Positions 23,891 to 32,551 of a stretch of 61,383 nucleotides of DNA are shown piece after piece. The stretch comes from an uncultured Eubacteriales bacterium (lineage in GTDB: Bacteria > Bacillota > Clostridia > Oscillospirales > UBA644), in assembly GCA_900547165.1 (NCBI GenBank), contig URFZ01000014.1:1-61383 (forward strand), written 5' to 3'. Made by a program: the position numbers and the translations under genes. How positions within the stretch are numbered: the stretch's first letter is position 1; each line of letters begins with the position of its first letter. The notes under the pieces were generated by a model that saw only the letters and a list, made by a program, of their open reading frames with translations, ran no database searches and had not been told where the DNA came from.

Positions 23891-24700
23891 ATGAAGTACG
23901 ATTTGAACAAAAGAACCGTTGTTTTGACGGGCGCATCGGGCGGATTCGGCAGAGAAATCACAAAACTGATGATACTGCGACACGGATGCAGAGTCATCGG
24001 CATAGGACGAAACGAAGATAAAATGGCGGCACTCAAAGAGGAACTGAAAGATAAAAAAGAGTTGTTTTCTTACAAACTGTTTGACGTGTCGGACAGAGCC
24101 GCGTGGACGGATTTTGCGGAAAATCTTGACTGTGAGCCGAGCGTTCTGATAAACTGTGCGGGCATTCTGCCCGAGTTCAAGTCTTTTGAAAAGCAGAGCG
24201 AAGAAAGCGTTTTTCGGGTAACGGAAGTGAACTATCTTTCGGCAGTCACGGCGATACGGCACATGATGCCGAAACTGACACACTCACGCGACCCGATGAT
24301 AGTGAACATTTCAAGTTCGTCGGCACTTTGTCCCGTTGCGGGAGCGGCGGCGTACAGCGCAAGCAAAGCGGCGTTCAAAAGTTTTTCGGAAGCGTTGACG
24401 GCGGAACTTGACGGCAAAGTCAGAGTGTTCACGGTTTGTCCGGGGTTCAGCATTACGGGAATATTCCGAGCGCAAACGGAGAAGATGCCCGAGCGGTCGA
24501 TAATGAAATATTTCTCCACCCCACCCGAAAAAGTCGCGCAAAAGGTAGTTCGCGGTATGGAACGCGGACGCAAACGGCTGACTTGCGGCGCGGACGCAAA
24601 ACTCATGAATATCGGACACCGCACTGCGCCGACGCTGACGCTCAAACTTATGCGAAAAATACTGATAAAATCGGGAGAACCGATGTTCAAAGATATATAA
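23891..24700 (+). CDS. Short-chain dehydrogenase/reductase
   Basis: 269 residues. The NAD(P)-binding motif is VVLTGASGGFGREI, NCAG follows at ~95, the catalytic Ser lies in NISSSSALCPV and the YxxxK pair in AYSASKAAF. The C-terminal ~60 residues (RKRLTCGADAKLMNIGHRTAPTLTLKLM) resemble those of SDRs that act on lipid-like substrates, but the substrate is unknown. GAGAAAGAT precedes ATG 23891. It is divergent from the TetR gene and 10 bases upstream of a small unknown gene. Confidence 0.92.
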   Translation: MKYDLNKRTVVLTGASGGFGREITKLMILRHGCRVIGIGRNEDKMAALKEELKDKKELFSYKLFDVSDRAAWTDFAENLDCEPSVLINCAGILPEFKSFEKQSEESVFRVTEVNYLSAVTAIRHMMPKLTHSRDPMIVNISSSSALCPVAGAAAYSASKAAFKSFSEALTAELDGKVRVFTVCPGFSITGIFRAQTEKMPERSIMKYFSTPPEKVAQKVVRGMERGRKRLTCGADAKLMNIGHRTAPTLTLKLMRKILIKSGEPMFKDI

Positions 24701-24710
24701 GGAACAAAAT

Positions 24711-25196
24711 ATGATATACAAAACAACAAAAGAAATTCTTGAAAGCCTTTCCCCTTTTATTTCCGAAAACGACGTTTCCGTATCGAATGAAGAACACGAA
24801 AAAGAGGACGGAAGCGGCAAGGAAATCGGAGATAAAGTTATTATCGACAAAGAGAACAACGTTTGGTTCGAGGTGTTTGAAAACGAGATAGTTTTGTTCT
24901 ATTTCACCGACCACGAGCATTTTGACGACTATATGGCACCGCCGAAAGACGGCGAGCCGAACTATATACAGAGAGCGACGGACTTTTTGAAAAGGCTCTT
25001 TACCCTGCGTCTGAAAAAGACGGAGACGGTCAAAGGCAGGGATATGCTCCGCATTGAATATGCTTTTGAAAGCCCAGACGGCGAGGAATTTTTGGGCGGA
25101 ACATGGAAGATGATAAACGACGGAGACAGACGTAAGGAAGTCGCAACGACGGTCTGGGCGTTTGACGGAGAAAAGAAACGGTTCGCAACGGTATAA
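24711..25196 (+). CDS. Unknown acidic protein (161 aa)
   Basis: I do not recognise this family. It is a soluble, acidic protein with no signal peptide or membrane span. Features seen are an N-terminal helix (TTKEILESLSPFI), a strongly charged stretch (EEHEKEDGSGKEIGDK), alternating aromatic/hydrophobic strands (VWFEVFENEIVLFYFTDHEHF) and a C-terminal GGTWKMINDG segment. It starts 10 bases after the SDR gene, with AAGGAAC before ATG, and is presumably co-transcribed; a strong terminator follows at 25252. Confidence 0.7.
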   Translation: MIYKTTKEILESLSPFISENDVSVSNEEHEKEDGSGKEIGDKVIIDKENNVWFEVFENEIVLFYFTDHEHFDDYMAPPKDGEPNYIQRATDFLKRLFTLRLKKTETVKGRDMLRIEYAFESPDGEEFLGGTWKMINDGDRRKEVATTVWAFDGEKKRFATV

Positions 25197-25251
25197 CAAG
25201 GGGTAAGTAATATAGCGCACAGAACTATTATAATAATAATACCAAAGTAAA

Positions 25252-25289
25252 CGGTGCTGTAAAAAAACGCAAGTTTTTTTACAGCACCG
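25252..25289. terminator. Bidirectional intrinsic terminator
   Basis: A perfect 17-bp stem (arms CGGTGCTGTAAAAAAAC and GTTTTTTTACAGCACCG) with a GCAA tetraloop, lying between convergent genes. A related decayed copy is at 5585-5617. Confidence 0.85.
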
Positions 25290-25294
25290 CTTTA

Positions 25295-26479
25295 TTATTC
25301 AAAATTAAAATCCAAACCGACCGCATTGAGCATTTTTTTATACTCGGAAACATTTTCGTCGGAAGTCAGATTGATATCTTTTTGATGCGCCCTGATCTTT
25401 TTCCTCTTTTTGAAAACCGCTTCCGCAAGCCTGTATACCCAGAAGAACGGCAACAGTATTTTTGCCTTTTCAAGAACGGGATACTTTTCGCACATTCCGT
25501 CATACGGCAAAAATATCAGATACGAATACTCGCTTGCGCGGGCTTTTTTTGCGGAGCCGAGAACCTTGGAATTTTTCGTTGCCGCAGCAATCAGATGTGC
25601 GTCCCGTGTTCCGTAAGCACCGCTGTTAAAAACAACTGCGGTTATCAGGTCTGTTACAGGGGTCGATGTTTTATCAAAAAACCAAACCGCAAGAGTGTGG
25701 GACACGTTTTTCTCGAACTCTGCAAGCCCGAGTTTTTCGAGTTTGTCCTCGATATACAGTCTGTCAAGTTTGGGATATGCGTTCAGGAAAACATAAAAAT
25801 CCGTCAGATGTTTTATTCCTACGCCGCCGTCGCGATAATGTTTCGCAAAATGAGTAAACAGATATACATACTCGTCTTCTTTCGACATCGCATAACGGCA
25901 CGTCGTTCCGTCAACCTTGCGGGCAAGCTGCCATCCGTCACCGAAATACGAATAAAAATCCTTGTTGTAAGACGGAACTATTCTTTTGTGAAGTTCCAAA
26001 ACAAAAGAGGAAGAAGTCCATATCAATTCGTGGTCGCTCTCCGTCTTTTCGGAAAAGCCGAGAGATTGCATAACGGAACGTATCTTATCATATTGTTCCA
26101 ATTTGATAAGCACGTCAACATCGCTCATACTACGCATATCGCTCTTCGGATAAAGAGGTTTGAGCAACGTGCCTTTGAGCGGCATAAAGTCGATGTTTTT
26201 CGACTCAAAAGCGGCAAATATCCGTTCGCTTTCGAATATTTGCGTTTCGTTCAGACAAAGCGCGGAACACACAACGCCGAAAAGTTTTTGCATGGCGGGC
26301 GTTGAAGTCGGAATCCCGCAATTTGCGGCGCCGTAATACACGATATTCTCGATTTGATGTTTACGCACCGTTCCGAGAACCGACGCAAGGTCAAAATCCT
26401 TTGACAGGGGCTGCGGCGTTCCCGTCAATGCGCTTTTTATAAGAGAAAACAGATCTCTTTTTACTGTATCATCAGGCAT
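25295..26479 (-). CDS. Nucleotidyltransferase-fold protein of surface-polysaccharide clusters
   Basis: 394 residues from ATG 26479 (eight bases after AAAGG; an ATG two codons earlier is too close). The sequence MPLKGTLLKPLYP...MRSMSDVDVLI, with D-x-D in SDVDVLI, marks the large uncharacterised nucleotidyltransferase family found in capsule and EPS loci of Firmicutes. LVLELHKRIVPS and a C-terminal helical region (VYRLAEAVFKKRKKIRAHQ) follow. The reaction is not established. It is the last gene of the eroded polysaccharide block on this strand. Confidence 0.8.
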   Translation of the reverse strand: MPDDTVKRDLFSLIKSALTGTPQPLSKDFDLASVLGTVRKHQIENIVYYGAANCGIPTSTPAMQKLFGVVCSALCLNETQIFESERIFAAFESKNIDFMPLKGTLLKPLYPKSDMRSMSDVDVLIKLEQYDKIRSVMQSLGFSEKTESDHELIWTSSSFVLELHKRIVPSYNKDFYSYFGDGWQLARKVDGTTCRYAMSKEDEYVYLFTHFAKHYRDGGVGIKHLTDFYVFLNAYPKLDRLYIEDKLEKLGLAEFEKNVSHTLAVWFFDKTSTPVTDLITAVVFNSGAYGTRDAHLIAAATKNSKVLGSAKKARASEYSYLIFLPYDGMCEKYPVLEKAKILLPFFWVYRLAEAVFKKRKKIRAHQKDINLTSDENVSEYKKMLNAVGLDFNFE

Positions 26480-26515
26480 CAGCATTACCTTTTCTTTCTG
26501 TTTTATAACGGCGGA

Positions 26516-26767
26516 CTATTTTTTCCCGATAACGGATTTGACCGTCTTTTTCAAAGACTTTTTCACACGGACGAAAAACGGCTCCGCCAAGAATCGGTGC
26601 ATCTCTTTTCCGAAACCGCCATGTTGCAGCCGACGCAGTTTTTTTTCATCGACCGACGGATATAAAAAGCACTCGCCGTCCGCCGCAAACGAAATACAAT
26701 TTTGGTGACGAACAGAAGCACACGCTCCGCACCCGCAACATTTTTCCGAATCAACCGGTCTAATCAT
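26516..26767 (-). pseudogene. Relic of an FrhB-like 4Fe-4S polysaccharide-cluster protein
   Basis: An 83-codon frame with a good ribosome-binding site (GAGG seven bases before ATG). It starts like the ferredoxin domain of coenzyme-F420-hydrogenase-beta-type proteins of EPS loci: EKCCGCGACASV, but the fourth ligand position reads R (ASVRHQNC) where C is expected. The second cluster motif (KKNCVGCN) lies in another frame, entered across an A8 tract (T8 on the plus strand at 26639-26646). The frame ends with a basic tail that looks like the distal end of such a protein, so several hundred central codons are missing. It is called a pseudogene because of the frameshift, the lost ligand and the gross truncation. 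Confidence 0.7.
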
Positions 26768-26783
26768 CAGACGGCCTCAAATA

Positions 26784-28196
26784 TCAGGCTTTCTTTCTGT
26801 TCAGAATGCTTTTTGCAAAGACAATACTTTTTTTGCAGCACATAACGATAATGTCGATATAAAGAAGAACTATAACCGCGAAAAAGATACATTGTATCCA
26901 AATCGAATTTATGCCGACGGACAAAAGCACCGTCTGCGCAAGCAATAAAACCGTGGGAACGATAAATGTTCTTAACGGGTAATGAATTCTGACAAAACGA
27001 CGTGTTCCGAAAACGCGTGCGCCCCATGTGATAAAAAATCCTACCGCTGTTGCGAATGCCGTTCCGATTATTCCGAACGGACGCGTAAGAAGTATGTTCA
27101 GGATGATATTTATGACAGCGCCGCCGACTGTGGTCAGAAAAATGCCCGTTGTTTTTTTCATTGCGACATAGTTCGTTCCGAGAAAATTCGAATAACAGGA
27201 AAAGACCATCGCGAACAGCAAAAACGGCGTTGCCGTCCAACCGATATAATACGACTTTTCCGTCAAAATGCGGTAAAGAGGCTGCAATATGATAAGAAGA
27301 AACGAGGTTGCGCAGGTCAAAAGCGCGGAAAGCACGGAAAAGACCCTTGAATGAAATTTTACCTTGTCTTTTGAGTTGACCTCTTCGACGGACGATATCT
27401 GCCAAGCCTGAAAGAATATATTGCTTATGGCTGAAATTATCGTAGGTATTTTATTCACCACGGCATAAAGACCGTTTGCGTCGCTGCCCAAAACATAAGT
27501 TATCACATATCTGTCGGACGACTGCATTATCCACCAAAAGACGGAATTTGGAATAAACGGCAACGCATAGATTATCATCGTCCGCAGATATTTTCTGTCC
27601 AGTTTGAAAATGATATATGAACAAAGGTGTCCGACCGAAAAAACAAATACGCTCGAAAGCACATTTGCAAAAACCGTAGCGATAAAATATCCCGTTATAC
27701 CCCATCTGAAAAAAAGCAGGAACAGAATATTCAAGCCTATTTGAAGAGCGGTATACACAAGCCCCGACAAAGCAAACAGTTTGCTTTTGCCTATACCCCG
27801 TGAAAAATGAGCAAATAACGTAAACAATGAGTTTGTCAACGTAAGCAAATACAACCAGACAACATTATCCGCAAAGTTGTCGATATGCGAAAATATCGGA
27901 GCAGTCAGCACAAAGGCAAGGTTGCCGAGAACAGTGACAAAAAGACCGTTTGTAAGTATTTTCCCCCGATTGTCTATGTCATCTATCGAAAAGCGCAATA
28001 CTGCTTCCATGACACACAGCGTCACCAGCGGAAACGCAAGGCTTGCGGTGGTGTTAAGCAAGTCGATTATTCCGTACTCGGACGGAGACAGCAGTTCGGT
28101 GTAAAAGCGGACGAGCAGAAAGGTGAGAACCTTGCTGCCGAAATTGGCGATAAAAAATACACCGGTATTTTTTGCGAGTTTGTTGTATTTTCCCAT
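26784..28196 (-). CDS. Polysaccharide flippase (Wzx/MATE-like oligosaccharide transporter)
   Basis: 470 residues with 12-14 predicted membrane spans throughout. The N-terminus (NTGVFFIANFGSKVLTFLLV ... FYTELLSPSEYGIIDLLNT) is the usual start of PST/RfbX-type flippases, which translocate undecaprenyl-linked repeat units across the membrane. The C-terminus ends in the basic NRKKA tail. Together with the polymerase at 28.5-29.8 kb it indicates a Wzx/Wzy-dependent pathway. GGATGA precedes ATG 28196. It is intact, unlike the relics on both sides. Confidence 0.92.
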   Translation of the reverse strand: MGKYNKLAKNTGVFFIANFGSKVLTFLLVRFYTELLSPSEYGIIDLLNTTASLAFPLVTLCVMEAVLRFSIDDIDNRGKILTNGLFVTVLGNLAFVLTAPIFSHIDNFADNVVWLYLLTLTNSLFTLFAHFSRGIGKSKLFALSGLVYTALQIGLNILFLLFFRWGITGYFIATVFANVLSSVFVFSVGHLCSYIIFKLDRKYLRTMIIYALPFIPNSVFWWIMQSSDRYVITYVLGSDANGLYAVVNKIPTIISAISNIFFQAWQISSVEEVNSKDKVKFHSRVFSVLSALLTCATSFLLIILQPLYRILTEKSYYIGWTATPFLLFAMVFSCYSNFLGTNYVAMKKTTGIFLTTVGGAVINIILNILLTRPFGIIGTAFATAVGFFITWGARVFGTRRFVRIHYPLRTFIVPTVLLLAQTVLLSVGINSIWIQCIFFAVIVLLYIDIIVMCCKKSIVFAKSILNRKKA

Positions 28197-28217
28197 ATTA
28201 AATCATCCGATAAAAAT

Positions 28218-28510
28218 TCAGCCTAAGTTGTTTTTCAGAAACTCGGTCGATTTTTTCACCGCTTCCTCAAATTTTTCAAAACGCTTCTCATAATTCGGCG
28301 CGGGCATATCCGCAAGATCGAGCTTTTCCGTTTGTTCCGTTGCGGGGAAAAATCTGTTTTCCATATCAAACATTGAAAGCAGAGTTTGCAGTCTTGAACC
28401 CATGCCCAAATAATCGGAATGTCGAACACAAAAAACGTGTGTTCGAAAATAAGCGAAAAAACCGTGATATGAAAACTGTCCGTAAACACGGTAGCGGCAT
28501 TTTCAATTTC
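28218..28510 (-). pseudogene. Relic of a polysaccharide pyruvyl transferase (C-terminal fragment)
   Basis: One frame reads EIENAATVFTDSFHITVFSL then FEHTFFVFD, the conserved TDSFHxxxFSLIF block of PS_pyruv_trans proteins. The continuation, HSDYLGMGSRLQTLLSMF followed by DMENRFFP, is in a different frame; the switch is at about 28421-28425 and a single inserted base would restore it. An in-frame TGA closes the upstream side near 28510, and no N-terminal portion exists. It is thus a 5'-deleted, frameshifted remnant. Such pyruvyltransferases commonly sit beside FrhB-like proteins in EPS clusters, matching the other relic at 26.5 kb. Confidence 0.75.
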
Positions 28511-28527
28511 CGCCGTAAGTCAGACTG

Positions 28528-29808
28528 TTATAATAATGAGTTATTACTCCGAGTTTTTTCATATATGGACTTGACCCCTTTATCGTTTATCGGCAATACT
28601 ATTCTTTCCTTTTCATCATCGCTGTAAGAAAGAATAAACGGAAGAATGTAGTAAATAATCGGGATTGTAACAATGGAATCTACGGGGTCTATAAACATAT
28701 ATGCGAAGAATATCCAATAAACTATCTCAACTTTGAAAATGGAATCTTTCGCCATTTTGCGGAACATCAGTACCTGAGATGCTATAAACGGGATCGCAAA
28801 AATCCCGTACATACCCAACAAGTCGAATATTTCGGAATGTCCGCCGACCTCGTCAGCCCCCGTCAGCAGATTGCCAAAAAACGCATCCAAAGATTCTTTA
28901 TACAATGTATATCTGCGAAGCCCCTCCACGTTGCCGTCCTCACTCGCCTGCAACAGCTGAGTGAAGCGTTTTTCAACATAAGGCAGTTCAAGGTTCTTGC
29001 CGAGTTGCGCGAACATCTCAAAAATACTGTTTCGGAAAAGAATAACAAACAGCGCACCCACGAACAGGAGAACAAAACCTATCCAGCCATGTTTTTTTGC
29101 AGAAGTGAACGCGGAAACAAACACAAGAATAAAGAAAAGAATTATCGCGGTCGTATAAGACGCAAGGATTATCATAACCGCAATCACGGCAATAAGCACG
29201 ATTATAGCAACTTTGCAGGGCTTGAAGTTTATTCTGCGACCGAACTTTACGAGCGCATAAGAAATAAAGGCAGAGCCGAAAACAAATCCGTATCCGCCGA
29301 CGCCTTTTGCATAATATGCGACACGCTCGGATTCTGTTGCCGCTCCAGCCAGAAGACGCGAAGCATTATTGTCAACACTCAATGTGGTAAGCGTCAGTAC
29401 AACACTGACCGCAAAAAACGCGATGAATATGACCGTCAACGCAGCTTTCAACTTTCTGTTCACGGTGCCCCTTGTCAAACGGTAAAGCAACGGCCACAGT
29501 GTATAAGGCAAATACTTGCCGAGCATTTCCATTAAAGATTTATCTTTCAGTATTGAGCCCATAAAGATAATGACAGCGGACGAAATCATAACCAAAAGCA
29601 GCGGCACGTCCAGGAAATTCAAATGTCTGAAATTGAATAATATATAAAACATGAATATTGCAAGAGCAACACCGCAAGTGGCATAGAAAGTATAATATGT
29701 CTGGAAGAACGTGCTGATGTGAAACAGCGCCAATGCCATCGTCGCGCAGACGATGATGTAATTTAAGTTAAACCCGCTGCTTTTTTCTGTCGTTTTTAAG
29801 TACTTCAT
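28528..29808 (-). CDS. O-antigen polymerase/ligase-like membrane protein (Wzy-type)
   Basis: About 426 residues with ten or more membrane spans and a large periplasmic-type loop (residues ~270-340, ending TLYKESLDAFFGNLLTGADEVGGHSE), the topology of Wzy polymerases and O-antigen ligases. The start is uncertain: TTG 29829 and ATG 29808 are both in frame. ATG 29808 is preferred and lies inside the 3' end of the degenerate glycosyltransferase, as expected for formerly coupled genes. It would polymerise repeat units outside the membrane after flipping. Confidence in the exact family is moderate because Wzy proteins are very divergent. Confidence 0.8.
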   Translation of the reverse strand: MKYLKTTEKSSGFNLNYIIVCATMALALFHISTFFQTYYTFYATCGVALAIFMFYILFNFRHLNFLDVPLLLVMISSAVIIFMGSILKDKSLMEMLGKYLPYTLWPLLYRLTRGTVNRKLKAALTVIFIAFFAVSVVLTLTTLSVDNNASRLLAGAATESERVAYYAKGVGGYGFVFGSAFISYALVKFGRRINFKPCKVAIIVLIAVIAVMIILASYTTAIILFFILVFVSAFTSAKKHGWIGFVLLFVGALFVILFRNSIFEMFAQLGKNLELPYVEKRFTQLLQASEDGNVEGLRRYTLYKESLDAFFGNLLTGADEVGGHSEIFDLLGMYGIFAIPFIASQVLMFRKMAKDSIFKVEIVYWIFFAYMFIDPVDSIVTIPIIYYILPFILSYSDDEKERIVLPINDKGVKSIYEKTRSNNSLL

Positions 29809-30060
29809 ATAATGCGCAATAATCCTCAACCGTTTTTTCTTTGATGAAAGCCGAATCCGGCAATGATGTGCCGTAACAGGCTTTTCATTGTTTCTTATAT
29901 ATTTAACAGCCTTTTTTACGTCTGAATCGGAGGAAATAACCCTGCTGAAATTGTCATCGCAAACTTCAGTTCAGGCAGTTGAATCAAAAGCCACCGCAGG
30001 CGTTCCGCAGACAAGTGCTTCACTGCAGGAAGAACAATTTCCAAACAGAAAAATCCGAAG
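29768..30060 (-). pseudogene. Relic of a GT4-type glycosyltransferase (C-terminal fragment)
   Basis: The frame reads NCSSCSEALVCGTPAVAFDSTA, clipped here at its first twenty residues: CSEALVCGTPAVAF is the classic distal nucleotide-sugar-binding motif of GT4 enzymes. A TGA at 29971-29973 interrupts it, followed in frame by TEVCDDNFSRVISSDSDVKKA. Near 29850-29860 the frame changes to SAFIKEKTVEDYCALYEVLK and then ends at 29768. The N-terminal two thirds are missing; the fragment abuts the stop of the cytidylyltransferase gene. Nonsense codon, frameshift and deletion together make it a clear pseudogene. Confidence 0.8.
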
Positions 30061-30061
30061 A

Positions 30062-30472
30062 CTATATACTGTTTATCCTGTCACGCAAAATTGTTGACGA
30101 TATGCCGTCGGTATGATCCAAATACACAATCTCCACGCCGACGGGAGAGAACTGCGTCTCAAAATTTCTCCATGTATCGGTTCCTTTCCAATCGGAGCCC
30201 ACAAACATTTTGTTAAAATGATATTTTTCCCAAGCCGCAAATTTATTTTTATCTTCTTGCGGAACAACCTTGTCCACATACTTTATCGCTTCAACAATGG
30301 CGCACCTGTCAGCAAAAGGAATTATCGGGGTCTTGTTTTTATCGTGTCTGACAAGTTCGTCCGTGCTGACTCCGACGATAAGAAAATCGCACTGCTCTTT
30401 TGCCCGCCGCAAGATATTCAGATGACCGATATGAAACATATCGAAAACGCCCGTCGTATACCCGATAACCAT
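30062..30472 (-). CDS. Cytidylyltransferase, glycerol-3-phosphate cytidylyltransferase (TagD)-like
   Basis: 136 residues from ATG 30472, immediately after the upstream stop; the longer frame from 30601 lies inside the neighbouring gene. It begins GYTTGVFDMFHIGHLNILRRA, with the HxGH nucleotide-binding motif, and ends with GISSTILRDRI, the second signature of TagD/GCT cytidylyltransferases. It would form a CDP-activated polyol (CDP-glycerol or similar) from CTP. The adjacent CDP-alcohol phosphotransferase is the natural user of such a product. The substrate is inferred, not shown. Confidence 0.88.
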   Translation of the reverse strand: MVIGYTTGVFDMFHIGHLNILRRAKEQCDFLIVGVSTDELVRHDKNKTPIIPFADRCAIVEAIKYVDKVVPQEDKNKFAAWEKYHFNKMFVGSDWKGTDTWRNFETQFSPVGVEIVYLDHTDGISSTILRDRINSI

Positions 30473-30473
30473 A

Positions 30474-31271
30474 TCATTCACCGACCTTTTTGTTTTCCGC
30501 AAGTTTCTTTTGAACTTCGGACTCAAACATCGATGCCTTCCTGCAATACAAAACACATATTGCAGCAAAGGACAGCAGATAATACAACGTATAACATACA
30601 AGCATAATGTCGAATGTATCTGTAAACAGAGCGACGAACAGCCACGGCATAAACAGTCCCGAAACGCCGAAGTTTTTATCTAGCTGTTCGCGAATGTAAG
30701 CAAAGCTCCGCTTGTTTTCCGTATCTTTAAGCGTAATTTCGTCCAATTCGTTCAGAACCTTTTTTGCGGCAAAAAAGCAGTTCATATATTTTTGATGAAC
30801 CAAGCGCATATAAATATTTGCAACTGCGCCTATTCCGCCGAGCAAAATCAGCAGATACCTGTATTTTTCGGGAACAAGGAACGATGTATGAAAAGCAGCG
30901 ACGCCGAGAGCCACCGTGGTGAAAGAAAACGGTCCGTAGCCTGCAACGGCGTCAAAAAAATCGCCCATAAAAGTTTTTGTCTTTTTTACTCGGGCTATAT
31001 TTCCGTCAACACAATCGAGGACAAGCCAGAAATTGGTCAGAATAACGCCCGCAAGCATACATCCGAAGTTATTGACGGAAAGAAGAACCGCAGCGACAAA
31101 AATAACTATCCATGAAAGGACGGACACCATATTTGCGGACCAACCGGTGTTTATAAAAACATATGTAACGGGGAAAGATGCTTTTCTGACCCATAACTGA
31201 ACCCACAGCGAACTGCGCCTGTTCTTTTTCTTTGTCAGAGATGACGTTATGTCTTTGAAAGTGTATTTCAT
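30474..31271 (-). CDS. CDP-alcohol phosphatidyltransferase family membrane protein
   Basis: 265 residues from ATG 31271 (AGGAGG seven bases upstream). The CDP-alcohol signature is LDCVDGNIARVKKTKTFMGD followed by FFDAVAG. Canonical members have DGxxARx8Gx3Dx3D; here the last aspartate is Gly (D-AVA-G), while the other three acidic residues are present. Six or so membrane spans surround it. It would transfer a phospho-alcohol from a CDP carrier to an acceptor, and with the adjacent cytidylyltransferase suggests a phosphopolyol decoration of the surface glycan. Whether the Gly variant is active is open. Confidence 0.85.
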   Translation of the reverse strand: MKYTFKDITSSLTKKKNRRSSLWVQLWVRKASFPVTYVFINTGWSANMVSVLSWIVIFVAAVLLSVNNFGCMLAGVILTNFWLVLDCVDGNIARVKKTKTFMGDFFDAVAGYGPFSFTTVALGVAAFHTSFLVPEKYRYLLILLGGIGAVANIYMRLVHQKYMNCFFAAKKVLNELDEITLKDTENKRSFAYIREQLDKNFGVSGLFMPWLFVALFTDTFDIMLVCYTLYYLLSFAAICVLYCRKASMFESEVQKKLAENKKVGE

Positions 31272-31282
31272 AACATATCCTC

Positions 31283-32434
31283 CTAAGCAAGAATCTCTTT
31301 GTATATATCCCACATAACATTGAGTGCGTTGGAAAGTTCGAAAGGTTCGACGGCATCAAGACAATTTTGACGCATACTCTCCCGCAGGGCGGGGTCATGC
31401 GCAAGTTTTTCCAAAGCAGAGGCAAAGCCGTCGACGTCGTTCGGCGGAACGGCATAACCCGTTTTTCCGTCAATAACATAGTCGAGTATGCCGTGGACGT
31501 TTGAAGAAACGAGCGGTATGCCCGCCGCCATGGCTTCAACGCCCGCAAGCCCCAGCCCCTCGATTTTTGACGGAAACGCGCTTATGTCCGCCGCGTGGTA
31601 GAGTTCGAACACGTCCGTTCTGAAACCGAGAAACAATACCCTGTCGGATATTCCGACTTCGGAAGCGACCTGTTTCAATCGGTCAAGCAAAGGTCCTTTT
31701 CCCGCAATGGCATAGTATATATCGGGATCTTGCAGTTTGCCCAATGCGCGGATAATCACTTCGTGATTCTTTCTTTCTATCAGTTCGCCCGCCGATATGA
31801 CAAGTATCTTCTCATCGGGAACGCCTATCTCTTTCCGTTTCTCCGCTTTATTTATCTTCAACGCTTTTATGCGATTTATATCAACGCCGACGCTCGGAAT
31901 ATAGCGAACGTTTTTGCAATGGAATGTTTTGGCGCGGTTAAAATCCTCTTTGTTTATCGTGACGATGTAATCGCAAAAACGGGACAGAAATTTTTCGGCG
32001 GGATAATAGAGCAGCCAATTCTTTTTTGAAGAAGAATTGTGAAAGTGAAAGCCGTGACAGGTGTACATAACGACCGTTCCCTGTCTTCTCGCTTTTCTCG
32101 CCGCGACTCTTGTCATAAAAGATACCGCGGGAGTGTGGCAATGGATCAGGTCAAACCGCTCCGAATCTATTATCCGCTTCAACTCTCTGTATGCCTTGAT
32201 GTTCTTCGGACTGAACGGGCTTCTCGCAAAACGAATGTTGTGGATATATATTCCGTCATTCTTTATACGTTCCGTATATTTGCGGGTTCGCTCAACGTCC
32301 GTATCGTTCATATAATCAAAATTGCACGCGATATGAACCTCGCATCCGAGGGTATTGTGAAGAAAATCGACGTTTTCTTTGTTAAACCATTCGATAAAAG
32401 AGACAACGCTGGCAACTATCAGTACTTTTTTCAT
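31283..32434 (-). CDS. GT4 family glycosyltransferase
   Basis: 383 residues from ATG 32434. The N-terminal domain contains DLIHCHTPAVSFM, typical of GT4 acceptor domains. The C-terminal donor site has ISAGELIERKNHEVIIRAL and PSKIEGLGLAGVEAMAAGIP with the E-x7-E pair, then a LDYVIDGKTGYAVPPND segment. Retaining transfer of a sugar from a nucleotide donor to a lipid-linked glycan at the inner membrane face is expected. It is the first intact gene of the polysaccharide block and is separated by 11 bases from the next gene. Confidence 0.95.
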   Translation of the reverse strand: MKKVLIVASVVSFIEWFNKENVDFLHNTLGCEVHIACNFDYMNDTDVERTRKYTERIKNDGIYIHNIRFARSPFSPKNIKAYRELKRIIDSERFDLIHCHTPAVSFMTRVAARKARRQGTVVMYTCHGFHFHNSSSKKNWLLYYPAEKFLSRFCDYIVTINKEDFNRAKTFHCKNVRYIPSVGVDINRIKALKINKAEKRKEIGVPDEKILVISAGELIERKNHEVIIRALGKLQDPDIYYAIAGKGPLLDRLKQVASEVGISDRVLFLGFRTDVFELYHAADISAFPSKIEGLGLAGVEAMAAGIPLVSSNVHGILDYVIDGKTGYAVPPNDVDGFASALEKLAHDPALRESMRQNCLDAVEPFELSNALNVMWDIYKEILA

Positions 32435-32551
32435 ATTCAACTGTCCGATGATGTTCCTATTTTAAGCATTATAAGTATTATAACATTTCGAAATTTATTT
32501 GTCAATAGATATAATATATATAAATGCATACGGCAGCGCCGTGTGTAAAAA

